DNA from: Hyphomonas sediminis
Lineage (GTDB): Bacteria; Pseudomonadota; Alphaproteobacteria; Caulobacterales; Hyphomonadaceae
Length of the DNA stretch: 64,000 nucleotides
Direction of reading: 5' to 3'
NCBI RefSeq assembly: GCF_019679475.1
Contig: NZ_JAIEZP010000001.1
Coordinates: forward strand, 1,178,001-1,242,000
Part shown: positions 25,680-34,348 of the stretch, piece by piece
How positions within the stretch are numbered: the first letter of the stretch is position 1
Layout: the number at the start of each line of letters is the position of its first letter
Position numbers and translations under genes: made by a program
The notes under the pieces: model-generated
The model's database searches: none
The model's input: only the letters and a program-made list of their open reading frames with translations
Told to the model about the DNA's origin: nothing

Positions 25680-25754
25680 GGGCGTTTCCTGAGGGGTTGG
25701 CGTTTCTAGGGGGGGCAGCCGAGCCAGGGGAGAGCCCGGCTGCTCTTTAGCCGC

Positions 25755-25940
25755 TTAGTTGCGGGCTTCGCGGCGGTTGAAACGGCGGCGGCGTGCGACC
25801 AGAAGGTTGCGGCGGCCCTCCTTGCCAACGTCGTTCGCTGGAATGGACCGGAAGTCGGCATCGCCGGAGACGAGGCCGTAGGCCAGGACACCTTCGAACA
25901 CCATGGGTCCGTTGTCGCTGAGACGGGCACGGGGGGACAT
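25755..25940 (-). CDS. Small basic protein of unknown function, 61 residues
   Basis: 61 residues, starting MSPRARLSDNGP and ending in a strongly basic tail (ARRRRFNRREARN). AAGGAG ten bases before the ATG on the minus strand, plus an unusually AT-rich upstream region (25980-26160), support that it is a real, well-expressed gene. No family recognised. The basic C-terminus could bind nucleic acid or acidic membranes, but that is guesswork. A hairpin at 25715-25743 follows. Confidence 0.6.
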   Translation of the reverse strand: MSPRARLSDNGPMVFEGVLAYGLVSGDADFRSIPANDVGKEGRRNLLVARRRRFNRREARN

Positions 25941-26221
25941 AACTTGATACTCCTTCTTGTTGGTCGGTTTGTCCGTTCTTCTCGTTGGCGGGCTCTTCCC
26001 GCCGCCGATGAGAACTAGATAGATCAGATATTATTGTTTTTCAATATTAAATTATCGAAAAAAAATAAATCATAATAAAAACAAGGACATAATTTCATCG
26101 AAAAACGATAATTTCGGCTTTTGACGAAGAAGCAGGATTTATCGCAAGCCGATAATCCTGGAATCGGGGATTTCCCGGCCAAGCGTGCCGTGTTCCGCAT
26201 TGCGTGCAGACCGGGTGGCGC
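25941..26221. other. Very AT-rich intergenic region with TTATCG/CGATAA repeats
   Basis: About 280 bases, with 26020-26120 almost free of G and C while the surroundings are about 60 percent GC. Two TTATCG copies (26052-26057, 26139-26144) and two CGATAA copies (26106-26111, 26150-26155) alternate; the second pair makes a near-perfect hairpin GGATTTATCG-CAAGC-CGATAATCC at 26135-26158, just beyond the photolyase stop. Likely includes the promoter of the 61-residue gene and perhaps its operators. Confidence 0.6.
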
Positions 26222-27811
26222 TCAGGAAATCCTGATTTGAGGCGCCGCTCCGAGATCAAAGCTCAGCTGCAAAGGGTCTGGCGCCTTTTCAGGGCGCGGT
26301 TTGGCCAGCGGGCGCCGTTGTCCCCGCGTGGGAATACCAGCGGCCTTGCCGCCATGGCGTGCATCGATTCCAGCGGCGCGGGTGGCATGCCTCGTCTTGC
26401 GGCGCAGGGCGAAGATGCGGCTGCGCGCCTCTTCCGCCGCGGCGAGATGGTCAACAATTCGCATCGGATAAGTCTGGCCGAGAACAATGCCCGCGCGCGC
26501 GCGGACCGAAGCCGGCGCGTCCCATGGCGCATGGATCCATTCCGTCGGCATTCCTGCCAGCTCCGGCAGCCAGCGCCGGATGAAAGCGCCTTCGGGGTCC
26601 TGATCTCTGGACTGCTTCACCGGATTACAGATGTGCGGCGTGTTGGTGTCTGTGGTAGCCGCTTGCATCTGAGCCTGCGGATAATGGATGCCGGGCTCGA
26701 AATCCGTAAAGAGCGCGGCCAGCCGTTCGGCGGGACGTTTCCAGTCGAGCCAAAGATGATGGCTCGCGAACGCCATCATCATCGCCCGCATCTGGAAGTT
26801 CAGCCAGCCGGTCGCCTTGAGGGAGCGCATGCACGCGTCAAGGAATGGGAAGCCGGTGCGCCCCTCGATCCACGCCGTCAGACGTGGGTCATCTGCTTCC
26901 GGCACGGGCTGGAGACCGTCATAAGTCGGGCGCAGGTTACGGTTTTCAATCAGGGTTTGGTCTTCAAGTTTCTGAATGAAGTGACAGTGCCACTGCAGAC
27001 GTGCGGTGAAGCTTCCGATTGAGACGGCAAACTCGCGATCACCTGCGGAGGTGTGAGCATCCTGCGCACGCCGCGCCGCCTGCCATGCTTCCCTTATTGA
27101 GACTGTACCAAAGGCAAGATGTGGCGAGAGCCGCGAACATGCGTCTACTGCTGTCAGCGGGCTAGACATATCGCGTTGATAAGTGCGGCCTCTGCATTCC
27201 AGGAAGCTGCGCAAACATTCAACGCCATGCGAGCGGCCGCCCATTTGCCGGTCCGGGCAGTCGTCCTGTCCAAGGCCGAAGTCCTGGGGAAGGGGGGAGT
27301 CTTCGGAAGCAATACCCGCAGAAATCAGACTGTCCGGTGCAGTAATCCGTGGGCGGCGCATCATGGATTCCCAATCGTCAGCCCAGCCTTCGCGGTGTGG
27401 CCGGCCCCGCTGGACGCCATGTTGAGCCTGTTCCCGGAACGAAATACCGGCATTGCGGGCCCAGCGCCGAACAGATTTGTCCCGGTCGAAGGTCCATTGC
27501 AGCCCGGTTTCCTCATGCACGTGAATGGCAGCGATCCCATGCTTGCGATGGATGTCTGAGAACACATCAATTGCATTGCCGGTGCGCACGACCAACTGTG
27601 CGCCGCGCGCCTGGAGCGCTGCGTCCAGTTCTTCGAGTGCTTCCTTGATAAAGTCGAATTGCCGGCGCGAGTGTTCCGGCAGCGCCCAGTATCCCGGCTC
27701 AAAGATATAAAGCGGCAAAACGGGCGCACCGCTCGCCGCAGCGGCGGCAAGCGCGGCGTGATCGTGAACACGCAGATCTCGTTTAAACCAGATGACATGC
27801 ACACCAGACAT
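26222..27811 (-). CDS. Deoxyribodipyrimidine photolyase/cryptochrome family protein
   Basis: 529 residues. N-terminal photolyase domain begins VIWFKRDLRVHDHAAL; the FAD-binding domain contains LSPHLAFGTVSIREAW, EGRTGFPFLDACMRSL, TGWLNFQMRAMM and the end motif CNPVKQSRDQDPEGAFIRRW. It repairs UV-induced pyrimidine dimers with light, or serves as a photoreceptor. A basic Pro/Arg-rich tail of ~60 residues follows. Start at 27811 is fixed by homology of the first strand; no ribosome-binding site is visible, and a LexA-type box ends one base before the ATG. It is divergent from the GT2 gene. Confidence 0.92.
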   Translation of the reverse strand: MSGVHVIWFKRDLRVHDHAALAAAAASGAPVLPLYIFEPGYWALPEHSRRQFDFIKEALEELDAALQARGAQLVVRTGNAIDVFSDIHRKHGIAAIHVHEETGLQWTFDRDKSVRRWARNAGISFREQAQHGVQRGRPHREGWADDWESMMRRPRITAPDSLISAGIASEDSPLPQDFGLGQDDCPDRQMGGRSHGVECLRSFLECRGRTYQRDMSSPLTAVDACSRLSPHLAFGTVSIREAWQAARRAQDAHTSAGDREFAVSIGSFTARLQWHCHFIQKLEDQTLIENRNLRPTYDGLQPVPEADDPRLTAWIEGRTGFPFLDACMRSLKATGWLNFQMRAMMMAFASHHLWLDWKRPAERLAALFTDFEPGIHYPQAQMQAATTDTNTPHICNPVKQSRDQDPEGAFIRRWLPELAGMPTEWIHAPWDAPASVRARAGIVLGQTYPMRIVDHLAAAEEARSRIFALRRKTRHATRAAGIDARHGGKAAGIPTRGQRRPLAKPRPEKAPDPLQLSFDLGAAPQIRIS

Positions 27812-27812
27812 A

Positions 27813-27827
27813 GAACAAATATGGAAC
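27813..27827 (-). promoter_or_regulatory. Candidate LexA (SOS) box before photolyase
   Basis: On the minus strand GTTC-CATATTT-GTTC, exactly the alphaproteobacterial LexA pattern GTTC-N7-GTTC, ending one base before the photolyase ATG. The pattern has only eight fixed bases and should occur about twice by chance in a window of this size, so the support comes from its position. Confidence 0.55.
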
Positions 27828-27996
27828 AAAAGTTCGCTTCCCGCAAGAGGTGAAGTGTTTGCATGGCCGCGCATCGTTGAGGGGGATGGCTTTGCGGCGG
27901 TGCGTTCGATGCAACGGCCCGAACAGTTCGTTGCGATAGTGAAACGAGTGTGATTTAAGGTTTAAAGGTTGATGGGCATGTTCCGGGAGATGGGGG

Positions 27997-29502
27997 ATGG
28001 CGGCAGACGGAGAGTCGGCCAGGCAATTGTTGTTGCCTCTGCTAGGGGGCGGTATTCGGGAGCCCGCGCCAGACGAGCGCCAAGCAAGTCTTGCAGCTTT
28101 TGCGCTGGCGGAACATCAACCCAGGGATTCAGCAATCCGGACCCTGACGAAGGGGCAGACAGTGGTTTTGTCGATAGGCGCCATCCTGCTTGTTGTCGCC
28201 TTGCTGCTGCTTCCAGGTACCTTGTTTCAGATTGCAGCTAGCGCTGTCTTCAGCGTGTTCGCTGCTGCGTTGGTGTTTCGCGCCGCAATATACATCTGGG
28301 GCGCACATGTGGTGGAGGGGCGGCCTGTCTCCGCGTCTGTTGTAAACGACGAAGAATCGGTTTCCTGGCCCGTCTACACCTTGCTGATTGCTCTGAAAGA
28401 CGAAGCTCAGACTGCGGCGCAATTGGCCCGCGCGATCTGTCGGCTCGATTATCCTCGCGACAGGCTGGACGTAAAGCTTCTCATCGAAACTGGAGATGAA
28501 GCGACCCGTGAAGCGCTTCGAATGCAGGATTGGCCCAGAGGGACAGAGCTTCTTGTGGTGCCGCCAGGAATGCCACGGACAAAGCCGCGCGCGCTGAACT
28601 ATGGCCTGCTGGCCGCCAAAGGTGAATTTGTTGTCGTCTACGATGCTGAAGATAAGCCGAGCCCGGATCAATTGAAGGCGGCGGTCAGGGCTTTCCGGTC
28701 CGGTGGACCATCGCTTGCCTGCGTGCAGGCGCCCTTGGTAGGTGCGGGTGACAGAGGCTGGATCGCCGGGCAATGGGCCCTGGAGTACGCTGTGCAGTTT
28801 GGCCGACTTCTTCCTGGGCTCGCTGCATTGGGTATGCCGATACTGCTCGGGGGAACCAGCAATCATTTCCGCCGATCTAGGCTCGAAGCTGCCGGTGGAT
28901 GGGATGCTTGGAATGTAACGGAAGATGCTGACCTCGGCCTGCGCTTGGCGCGGCGCGGTAACTCTGTTGGTGTAATTGCGCCGCCAACGTTCGAGGCGCC
29001 GCCGGAGCAGCCGATGATTTGGCTGTCGCAGCGGTCCAGGTGGCTCAAGGGCTTCCTTCAGACCTGGCTAGTAGCCATGCGTCAGCCCATTCGCGCAGTC
29101 CGGGAAATGGGCGCGATTAATTTCCTCGCGCTTCAATTGACGCTTGGCGCCTCCATCCTGTCTGCTCTGGTGCATGGGCCATGGGCCATCTGGTTGCTTC
29201 TGGCGTTTGTGCTGCCGGGGGTAGCTGTCGCCCCTTTCTATCTGGCTTTTGCAGGCATCGCTTACCTGTCAGGTCTGCTGATGGCGCTGCTCGCGCCAGG
29301 ACGTAAGGACTTGCGGCGCCTGCTTCTGGTCCTCACATTGCCCGCCTACTGGCCGCTTCAGTCGATTGCCATGATACGGGCAATTTATGGGCTGATCCGG
29401 CGTCCCCACTATTGGGCAAAGACGCCCCATCCCGGCGACCTGGCGCCGGTTTGTCCTGGCGGCTCTGCACGCGACACGCGATTCAGCTCGCCTGCCTGTT
29501 GA
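27997..29502 (+). CDS. Membrane glycosyltransferase family 2
   Basis: 501 residues. Two membrane segments at about 53-95 precede a cytosolic GT-A domain: VYTLLIALKDEAQ, YDAEDKPSPDQL (DxD-type metal site), TEDADLGLRLA (catalytic base region) and QRSRWLKGFLQTWL (processive Q-x-x-R-W motif). Further membrane segments follow from about 360 to 460. The pattern is that of polysaccharide synthases such as cellulose- or exopolysaccharide-type enzymes. No other polysaccharide genes lie alongside. The first 45 residues are soluble and of unknown role. Start at 27997 follows a GGGAG/GGGG stretch. Confidence 0.9.
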   Translation: MAADGESARQLLLPLLGGGIREPAPDERQASLAAFALAEHQPRDSAIRTLTKGQTVVLSIGAILLVVALLLLPGTLFQIAASAVFSVFAAALVFRAAIYIWGAHVVEGRPVSASVVNDEESVSWPVYTLLIALKDEAQTAAQLARAICRLDYPRDRLDVKLLIETGDEATREALRMQDWPRGTELLVVPPGMPRTKPRALNYGLLAAKGEFVVVYDAEDKPSPDQLKAAVRAFRSGGPSLACVQAPLVGAGDRGWIAGQWALEYAVQFGRLLPGLAALGMPILLGGTSNHFRRSRLEAAGGWDAWNVTEDADLGLRLARRGNSVGVIAPPTFEAPPEQPMIWLSQRSRWLKGFLQTWLVAMRQPIRAVREMGAINFLALQLTLGASILSALVHGPWAIWLLLAFVLPGVAVAPFYLAFAGIAYLSGLLMALLAPGRKDLRRLLLVLTLPAYWPLQSIAMIRAIYGLIRRPHYWAKTPHPGDLAPVCPGGSARDTRFSSPAC

Positions 29503-29653
29503 GTTGTTCCGAAGTCGAAACGTTCCGTCTGTGTTCGCCAGTGAAACCGGAGGCGGCGCTTTGCTCAAACTCTGACGCCGCGTGAATGCTTGGCGACGGC
29601 AGGGGAGAGGCCTAGGGTGACCTAGAGACATATATGCCCCAGGGAGCACTGAC

Positions 29654-30868
29654 ATGGCTTATGACAATGCCGAGCAGCTTGAAGAGTTTCGCCTAGCGGC
29701 GCGCAAGTGGCTTGAAGAGAACTGCCCGCCCTCCATGCGTACACCGATGCTGGATGATGAGATTGTCTGGGGTGGCCGCAACGCAACCTTCAAGAACCCC
29801 GATTCCAAGGTCTGGCTCGATCGTATGGGCGAAAAAGGCTGGACCGCGCCGGAATGGCCCAAGGAATATGGCGGCGGAGGGCTCTCCCGCGGCGAAGCAC
29901 GCGTGCTTGAGCAGGAGATGCGCCGTATCAAAGCGCGCCCGCCTCTCTTTTCATTCGGCCTCTGGATGTTCGGCCCGGCGCTGCTCGAGTTTGGTAATTA
30001 CGAACAGAAGCTACGCTTCATCCCGGACATCGTGAAGGGCAAGATCCGCTGGTGTCAGGGCTATTCCGAGCCGGGCGCAGGTTCCGACCTTGCAGACCTG
30101 CAGACGCGCTGCGAAGACAAGGGCGACCACTATCTGATCAATGGCCAAAAGGTTTGGACCTCTTACGCCGACAAAGCCGATTGGATCTTCTGTCTCGTGC
30201 GCACCGATACGAGCGTGAAGCATGAAGGCATCAGCTTCATCCTGTTCGACATGAAGAGCCCCGGCGTGGAAGCGCGTCCGATCCAGCTGATTTCTGGTGA
30301 AAGTCCTTTCTGCGAAACCTTCTTCACGGACGTGAAGGTTCCCAAGGACCAGCTGGTCGGCCGGCTGAATGGCGGCTGGGATATCGCCAAGCGACTTCTG
30401 CAATTTGAGCGCTCGTCCATTTCGGCCGGCGGCTTCGGCGGCACCGGCGGCTCCGGTATTCTCGGGCCGGAAGACTATGCAAAGCAACACGTGGGCACTG
30501 ACGAAGCCGGTCGCATTGCCGATGGTGACATGCGAGGCCGCATTACCGATCACAAGATGTATGTGAAGGCTTTCTCGCTGACGGTTCAGCGTCAGGCCGA
30601 GCAGGCGAAAGCCGGTCAGGCGGTTGGCCACACCGCATCCATCCTGAAATACGCCGCCGCCAAGATGAACCAGGACCGTCACGAGCTTCTGATTGAATCG
30701 CTCGGAACAGAAGGTCTCGGTTGGGAAGGCGAGGGCTTTGACCGGGGCGCGAAGAAGGCGACCCGCCAATGGCTTCGCTCGAAGGGCAACTCGATCGAAG
30801 GCGGAACTTCGGAGATCAACCTCAATGTCGTCGCCAAGCGCGTGCTTGGCCTGAAAGAGCATCAGTAA
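29654..30868 (+). CDS. Acyl-CoA dehydrogenase, first of a pair
   Basis: 404 residues of the acyl-CoA dehydrogenase fold: N-terminal helices, middle domain with WCQGYSEPGAGSDLADLQT and GQKVWTSYADKADW (FAD and substrate contacts), and C-terminal domain with the FAD-binding GNSIEGGTSEINLNVVAKRVLGL. Forms an FAD-dependent alpha-beta desaturase of acyl-CoAs. Immediately upstream of a second, smaller family member, the arrangement seen for heterotetrameric enzymes acting on steroid or branched side chains. GGGAG precedes the ATG. Confidence 0.93.
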   Translation: MAYDNAEQLEEFRLAARKWLEENCPPSMRTPMLDDEIVWGGRNATFKNPDSKVWLDRMGEKGWTAPEWPKEYGGGGLSRGEARVLEQEMRRIKARPPLFSFGLWMFGPALLEFGNYEQKLRFIPDIVKGKIRWCQGYSEPGAGSDLADLQTRCEDKGDHYLINGQKVWTSYADKADWIFCLVRTDTSVKHEGISFILFDMKSPGVEARPIQLISGESPFCETFFTDVKVPKDQLVGRLNGGWDIAKRLLQFERSSISAGGFGGTGGSGILGPEDYAKQHVGTDEAGRIADGDMRGRITDHKMYVKAFSLTVQRQAEQAKAGQAVGHTASILKYAAAKMNQDRHELLIESLGTEGLGWEGEGFDRGAKKATRQWLRSKGNSIEGGTSEINLNVVAKRVLGLKEHQ

Positions 30869-30928
30869 GCGCCGGAAACGGCCGCTTCGCCCCTACGACC
30901 ACACAGATTTGAATAAGGTGTCAGAGTA

Positions 30929-32065
30929 ATGAGCTTTGTGCTGACTGAAGACCAGGAAATGCTGCGTGAAACCGCTACGGCTTTTGCGCGTGATGAACTC
31001 TCTATCGCCCACCTTCGCGCGATGCGCGATGCAGGTGCCAACGGCAAGGATTCTGCCACCCGCCAAAAGCTTGCTGAGCTTGGTTTCTTTGGCGTGATCA
31101 TTCCCGATGAGCCGGGCGCAGAAACTTTCGGGATGGCAGGACTTGGCCAGATCCTGGAAGCACAGGGGCGTACTGTCGCGGCGACGCCGCTTCTGCAAAC
31201 GGCGCTGATCGCCGCGTCCACGCTCCAACTGGGTGGCTCGGCTGCGCAGCAGGCAGCATGGCTTCCGAAAATTGCCGCCGGCGAAAAAACCTTTGCACTC
31301 GCGCTCGACGAGTCGGCGCACTTCTCGCCGTACAACGTTTCGACCGAGGCAGAGCGCAACGGCCAAGGCTACACGATCAACGGCCTCAAGAAATACGTGC
31401 CGGATGCCCATCACGCAGACATGCTGATCGTCGTCGCGCGCACTTTTGGTGAGGCGGGGGATCGTCACGGGCTGAGCCTCTTCCTCGTGCCCGCAGATGC
31501 AAAAGGCGTCTCCATTGCGGAACTCAAGACCGTCGACAGTCACGGCGCCGCGCATGTTACATTCGATGGCGTCAATGTTCCGGAAAGCGCGCTGATCGGC
31601 CCCGCGGACGAAGGCGCCGATATTCTCGATCCGGTGCTCGACCGGGCCGCCATCGGCCTCGCCGCCGAAATGCTCGGTTCCTCTCAGGCCGCATTCGACA
31701 TGACGCTGGAATACCTCAACACCCGCAAACAGTTCGGCCAGCTGATCGGCTCGTTCCAATCGTTGCAGCACCGCGCCGCGAAGATGTTTGTCGATCTGGA
31801 GATGACACGCTCGTGCGTCATGGCGGCGCTTTCTGCCGTAGACGAGGGCAAGGCCGATATTGCCGAGCTTGCCAGCCTTGCCAAGGCGCGCGCAGGTGAG
31901 CTGGTTCACCTTGTCTCCAACGAGTGCGTGCAGATGCATGGCGGCATTGGCATGACCGATGCTGCAGAACCGGGCTTCTACATGAAGCGCGCCCGCGTGC
32001 AGGAAGCCCTTTATGGCTCGGCGAGCTGGCACCGCGACCGTTATGCCCGTCTTGGCGGCTACTGA
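30929..32065 (+). CDS. Acyl-CoA dehydrogenase, second of a pair
   Basis: 378 residues, shorter than its upstream partner. The C-terminal motif reads HGGIGMTDAAEPGFYMKRA; where many family members have the catalytic Glu in a GGxGxTxE pattern this protein has Ala. With the partner 60 bases upstream this suggests a heteromeric enzyme in which the other chain provides the base, as known for some FadE pairs. That is inference from one motif. Followed by a strong bidirectional terminator at 32091-32127. Confidence 0.92.
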   Translation: MSFVLTEDQEMLRETATAFARDELSIAHLRAMRDAGANGKDSATRQKLAELGFFGVIIPDEPGAETFGMAGLGQILEAQGRTVAATPLLQTALIAASTLQLGGSAAQQAAWLPKIAAGEKTFALALDESAHFSPYNVSTEAERNGQGYTINGLKKYVPDAHHADMLIVVARTFGEAGDRHGLSLFLVPADAKGVSIAELKTVDSHGAAHVTFDGVNVPESALIGPADEGADILDPVLDRAAIGLAAEMLGSSQAAFDMTLEYLNTRKQFGQLIGSFQSLQHRAAKMFVDLEMTRSCVMAALSAVDEGKADIAELASLAKARAGELVHLVSNECVQMHGGIGMTDAAEPGFYMKRARVQEALYGSASWHRDRYARLGGY

Positions 32066-32090
32066 TCGATTAGCTGATTGACATAGAATA

Positions 32091-32127
32091 AAAAGCCGCC
32101 GCTCCGGTTCTCGGGGCGGCGGCTTTT
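32091..32127. terminator. Bidirectional rho-independent terminator
   Basis: Perfect 12-base arms AAAAGCCGCCGC (32091-32102) and GCGGCGGCTTTT (32116-32127), so a T-run follows the stem on both strands. Serves the ACAD operon (plus) and the convergent DUF2853 gene (minus). Confidence 0.92.
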
Positions 32128-32148
32128 ATTTGGCCTTCAAGTCTGAAA

Positions 32149-32523
32149 TCAGGCGCTCTTGAGAGCAGCAGCTTTTTTCAGTTCCTTGGCGATGAGGTAG
32201 TAGACAACCGGGCGGTGCTTGGCGCGCACGCTGCGGCCATACTTCTCGATGGCGCCCTTGATGGCGGCGTCGGCTTTGGCTTCATCGGTGACGCCAAGGC
32301 GCTTGGCGATGAAATTCATCTTTACACGCGCAAGCTCTTCTTTGTCGGAAGCGGCAACGGTTGCCGAGTCAGCTTTATAGATTGCTGGGCCGCACGCTTT
32401 CACGCAAGCATCGAGAAGGGCAAGGTCCGGGCGGGTTTCGCCGACTTTTTCCTTCAGGTCTGCAACGTACTTCTCAACGAGCACTTCTTTGGCGCTGGGC
32501 GCCTTGGTGGTGGCTTTTGCCAT
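32149..32523 (-). CDS. DUF2853 family protein
   Basis: 124 residues starting MAKATTKAPSAK. The core pattern VEKYVADLKEKVGE, then AIYKADSATVAASDKEELARVKMNFIAKRLGV, and AIEKYGRSVRAKHRPVVYYLIAKEL is that of DUF2853, a small helical protein of unknown function common in Proteobacteria and Bacteroidetes. AAGGAAGG before the ATG at 32523 supports this start; the frame continues further upstream without coding character. Monocistronic; a 25-base palindrome lies 120 bases upstream. Confidence 0.88.
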   Translation of the reverse strand: MAKATTKAPSAKEVLVEKYVADLKEKVGETRPDLALLDACVKACGPAIYKADSATVAASDKEELARVKMNFIAKRLGVTDEAKADAAIKGAIEKYGRSVRAKHRPVVYYLIAKELKKAAALKSA

Positions 32524-32646
32524 TTTTGATTTCCTTCCTTGGTCCACTCCAGCGCAGAAAGGCGAAGCGGATAGTGCCATAGGGATTGCGAAGGAGGCCT
32601 GATGCCTCAACGGCATGTAGACCTCGCTTCGCAAGAAGGATCAAGA

Positions 32647-32671
32647 AGAAATGCACAGGCTGTGCATTTCT
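32647..32671. promoter_or_regulatory. Perfect 25-base palindrome between SIMPL and DUF2853 genes
   Basis: AGAAATGCACAG (32647-32658) and CTGTGCATTTCT (32660-32671) separated by one base. Either a terminator hairpin for the SIMPL gene on the minus strand (a TTCTTGATCC stretch follows) or an operator for the DUF2853 promoter. Confidence 0.55.
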
Positions 32672-32696
32672 GTCTCAAGCGTCAGTGTAAGGATTA

Positions 32697-33569
32697 TTAT
32701 TTCCCGAGCGCGTAAATCATGCAGACGCTGGCGGAAATTTGCTGCGGTTTGTCATCAGAGGGCAGATTGAGGGTATCGATATCAGCCTGTGTGATGGTTA
32801 TCTGGCGACCGCCGACCATACCGGCAGCAACTGGTGCTGGCGGTGGAGGTGGGGATGGTGGAGCCATGGCGGCTGGAGCGGAGCGGTAATAATCGTAGTC
32901 GCTGCCAGCCATGGAAGACCACTGGCCGAGGCAGGGACCGGTACCCTCTTGAACCACCATCAGCTTTCCGATGACTGCGCCGCTCGCTTCAGCCGTTGCT
33001 TTTGCGCGCGCCGTCCCATCTTCGACTGCGGCTTCATAGGCGGCGCGGTTCATATCCGTCGTGCGTTCAAGATAGGTGGAAAGGCCGGTAGAGTTTTCCG
33101 GCGCAAGAGCAAGTGCGCCCGCGCGCGCAGCGCCTGCCTTGGAAACCTGGTCCACAACGATGCTCAAGGAGACGCGCGCTTCATATGCGCGGATCTTGTC
33201 GGAGCGCTCATTGTCGATCCGGTTGCCGTCCTTGTCTTTGTATTGCTCGTAAAGCGCTGTGACGTTGACGGAAGATTGGATGCGCGCGCTTTCACCTGCC
33301 GTCTTCTTGATCGTGTCATAGGCGAGGCGCCCACGCTCCACTGCCAGCTGCATCGCTTTCTTTGAATCCTTGTCCGTCTCCAGATAGGTCACGGAGAAGG
33401 AGGCGCGGTTCGGAGCGACTTCCATATTCGCCCGGCCGAGCACTTCGATGACCGGAACGCGCGTCCAGTAGGGCGTAACGAAAGCTTCGTTCTGAAAGTC
33501 AGGTACGCTCTGCGCTGCTGCCGGAAGGGCGAGGCAGAGGGCTACTAGGCTGCTGGCTAGGCGGTGCAT
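32697..33569 (-). CDS. SIMPL domain-containing periplasmic protein (DUF541)
   Basis: 290 residues with a cleavable signal peptide (ASSLVALCLALPAAAQS). The SIMPL domain begins VIEVLGRANMEVAPNRASFSV and includes the mid-region SLSIVVDQVSKAG and a later YEAAVEDGTARAKATAEASG. A Pro-rich insert (PSPPPPPAPVA) separates this from the final ITQADIDTLNLPSD part. The family (E. coli YggE-like) is linked to oxidative-stress tolerance without a known mechanism. AAGGGG lies before the ATG at 33569; a longer frame to 33659 is not supported. Confidence 0.9.
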   Translation of the reverse strand: MHRLASSLVALCLALPAAAQSVPDFQNEAFVTPYWTRVPVIEVLGRANMEVAPNRASFSVTYLETDKDSKKAMQLAVERGRLAYDTIKKTAGESARIQSSVNVTALYEQYKDKDGNRIDNERSDKIRAYEARVSLSIVVDQVSKAGAARAGALALAPENSTGLSTYLERTTDMNRAAYEAAVEDGTARAKATAEASGAVIGKLMVVQEGTGPCLGQWSSMAGSDYDYYRSAPAAMAPPSPPPPPAPVAAGMVGGRQITITQADIDTLNLPSDDKPQQISASVCMIYALGK

Positions 33570-33667
33570 GTTTGTCCCCTTGAAGGTCTGGATGTGAAAA
33601 CGGCCCGCAGCGTTGCTGCAGGCCGTTAGAACTATCCGTCGCTTAATGTGGCGGCACAATGACCGGA

Positions 33668-34153
33668 TTAGTCCCCTTTTTCGTTCGCTTCCGACTGGAG
33701 CAGCGTATAGCGCTCGATGCCGATGCGTTCGATCAGGGCGAATTGGGTTTCGAGATAATCGACGTGCTCTTCCTCATTGTGGAGGATCTTGAAGAACAGG
33801 TCGCGGCTGCCATAATCGCGAACTTCTTCGCAATACTGGATCGCGTCACGCAGCAGCGGAATGGCGATGTTCTCAAGCTTCAGGTCGCATTCGAGGATTT
33901 CCTGAACGCTCTCGCCGATGTGCAGCTTGCCCAGGTCCTGAAGGTTGGGAAGTCCGCCCAGGAACAGGATGCGTTCGATCAGCCAGTCAGCGTGATGCAT
34001 CTCCTCGATCGACTCTTCATGCTCTTTCTTGCCGAGCTTGGAGACGCCCCAGTCGTTGAGGATGCGGGAGTGCAGGAAATACTGGTTGATCGCGGTCAGC
34101 TCGTTCTTGAGGGCCTGGTTCAGGAAGTCGATGACCTTTTTGTCGCCTCTCAT
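33668..34153 (-). CDS. bfr: Bacterioferritin
   Basis: 161 residues, typical Bfr length. Ferroxidase ligands Glu18, Glu51 and His54 and the haem-binding Met52 are in place (SIEEMHHADW), followed by ERILFLGGLPNLQDLG and late Glu/His ligands in ILHNEEEHVDYL. Stores iron as a ferric core in a 24-mer with haem between subunits. AGGAG precedes the ATG at 34153; the upstream 195 bases contain an iron-box-like motif (34242-34262). The bfd gene lies just upstream on the same strand. Confidence 0.96.
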   Translation of the reverse strand: MRGDKKVIDFLNQALKNELTAINQYFLHSRILNDWGVSKLGKKEHEESIEEMHHADWLIERILFLGGLPNLQDLGKLHIGESVQEILECDLKLENIAIPLLRDAIQYCEEVRDYGSRDLFFKILHNEEEHVDYLETQFALIERIGIERYTLLQSEANEKGD

Positions 34154-34241
34154 TGGAAAGCTCCTGTGCAATGGAATTAGGTGAATCTACATAGCCGTAT
34201 AAGCGACGATTCCATGCGGATCAAACAAAAAATCCAATAAA

Positions 34242-34262
34242 ATCAATTGAGTATGATAGTGA
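34242..34262 (-). promoter_or_regulatory. Iron-box-like motif upstream of bfr
   Basis: Contains ATCAATTGAGTATGA (34242-34256), which is matched at 14 of 15 positions by the motif before bfd (34563-34577). It partly resembles the Fur pattern TGATAATNATTATCA (TGAGTATGATAGTGA at 34248-34262, about nine of fourteen). Shared position upstream of two iron genes suggests a common regulator. Confidence 0.5.
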
Positions 34263-34348
34263 GACACAGTTGCAATGGGGGTAGTCCTGCTCCGCGCGGG
34301 CGCTGGGAGCATGCAAGCTGTTGAGTTTTCAGGAAGAATGCCGGTGGC

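Noticed and set aside
29522-29536. Second GTTC-N7-GTTC LexA-like sequence, between the GT2 gene and acyl-CoA dehydrogenase
   Set aside because: About two such matches are expected by chance in the window, it lies 118 bases before a metabolic gene and there is no SOS logic.
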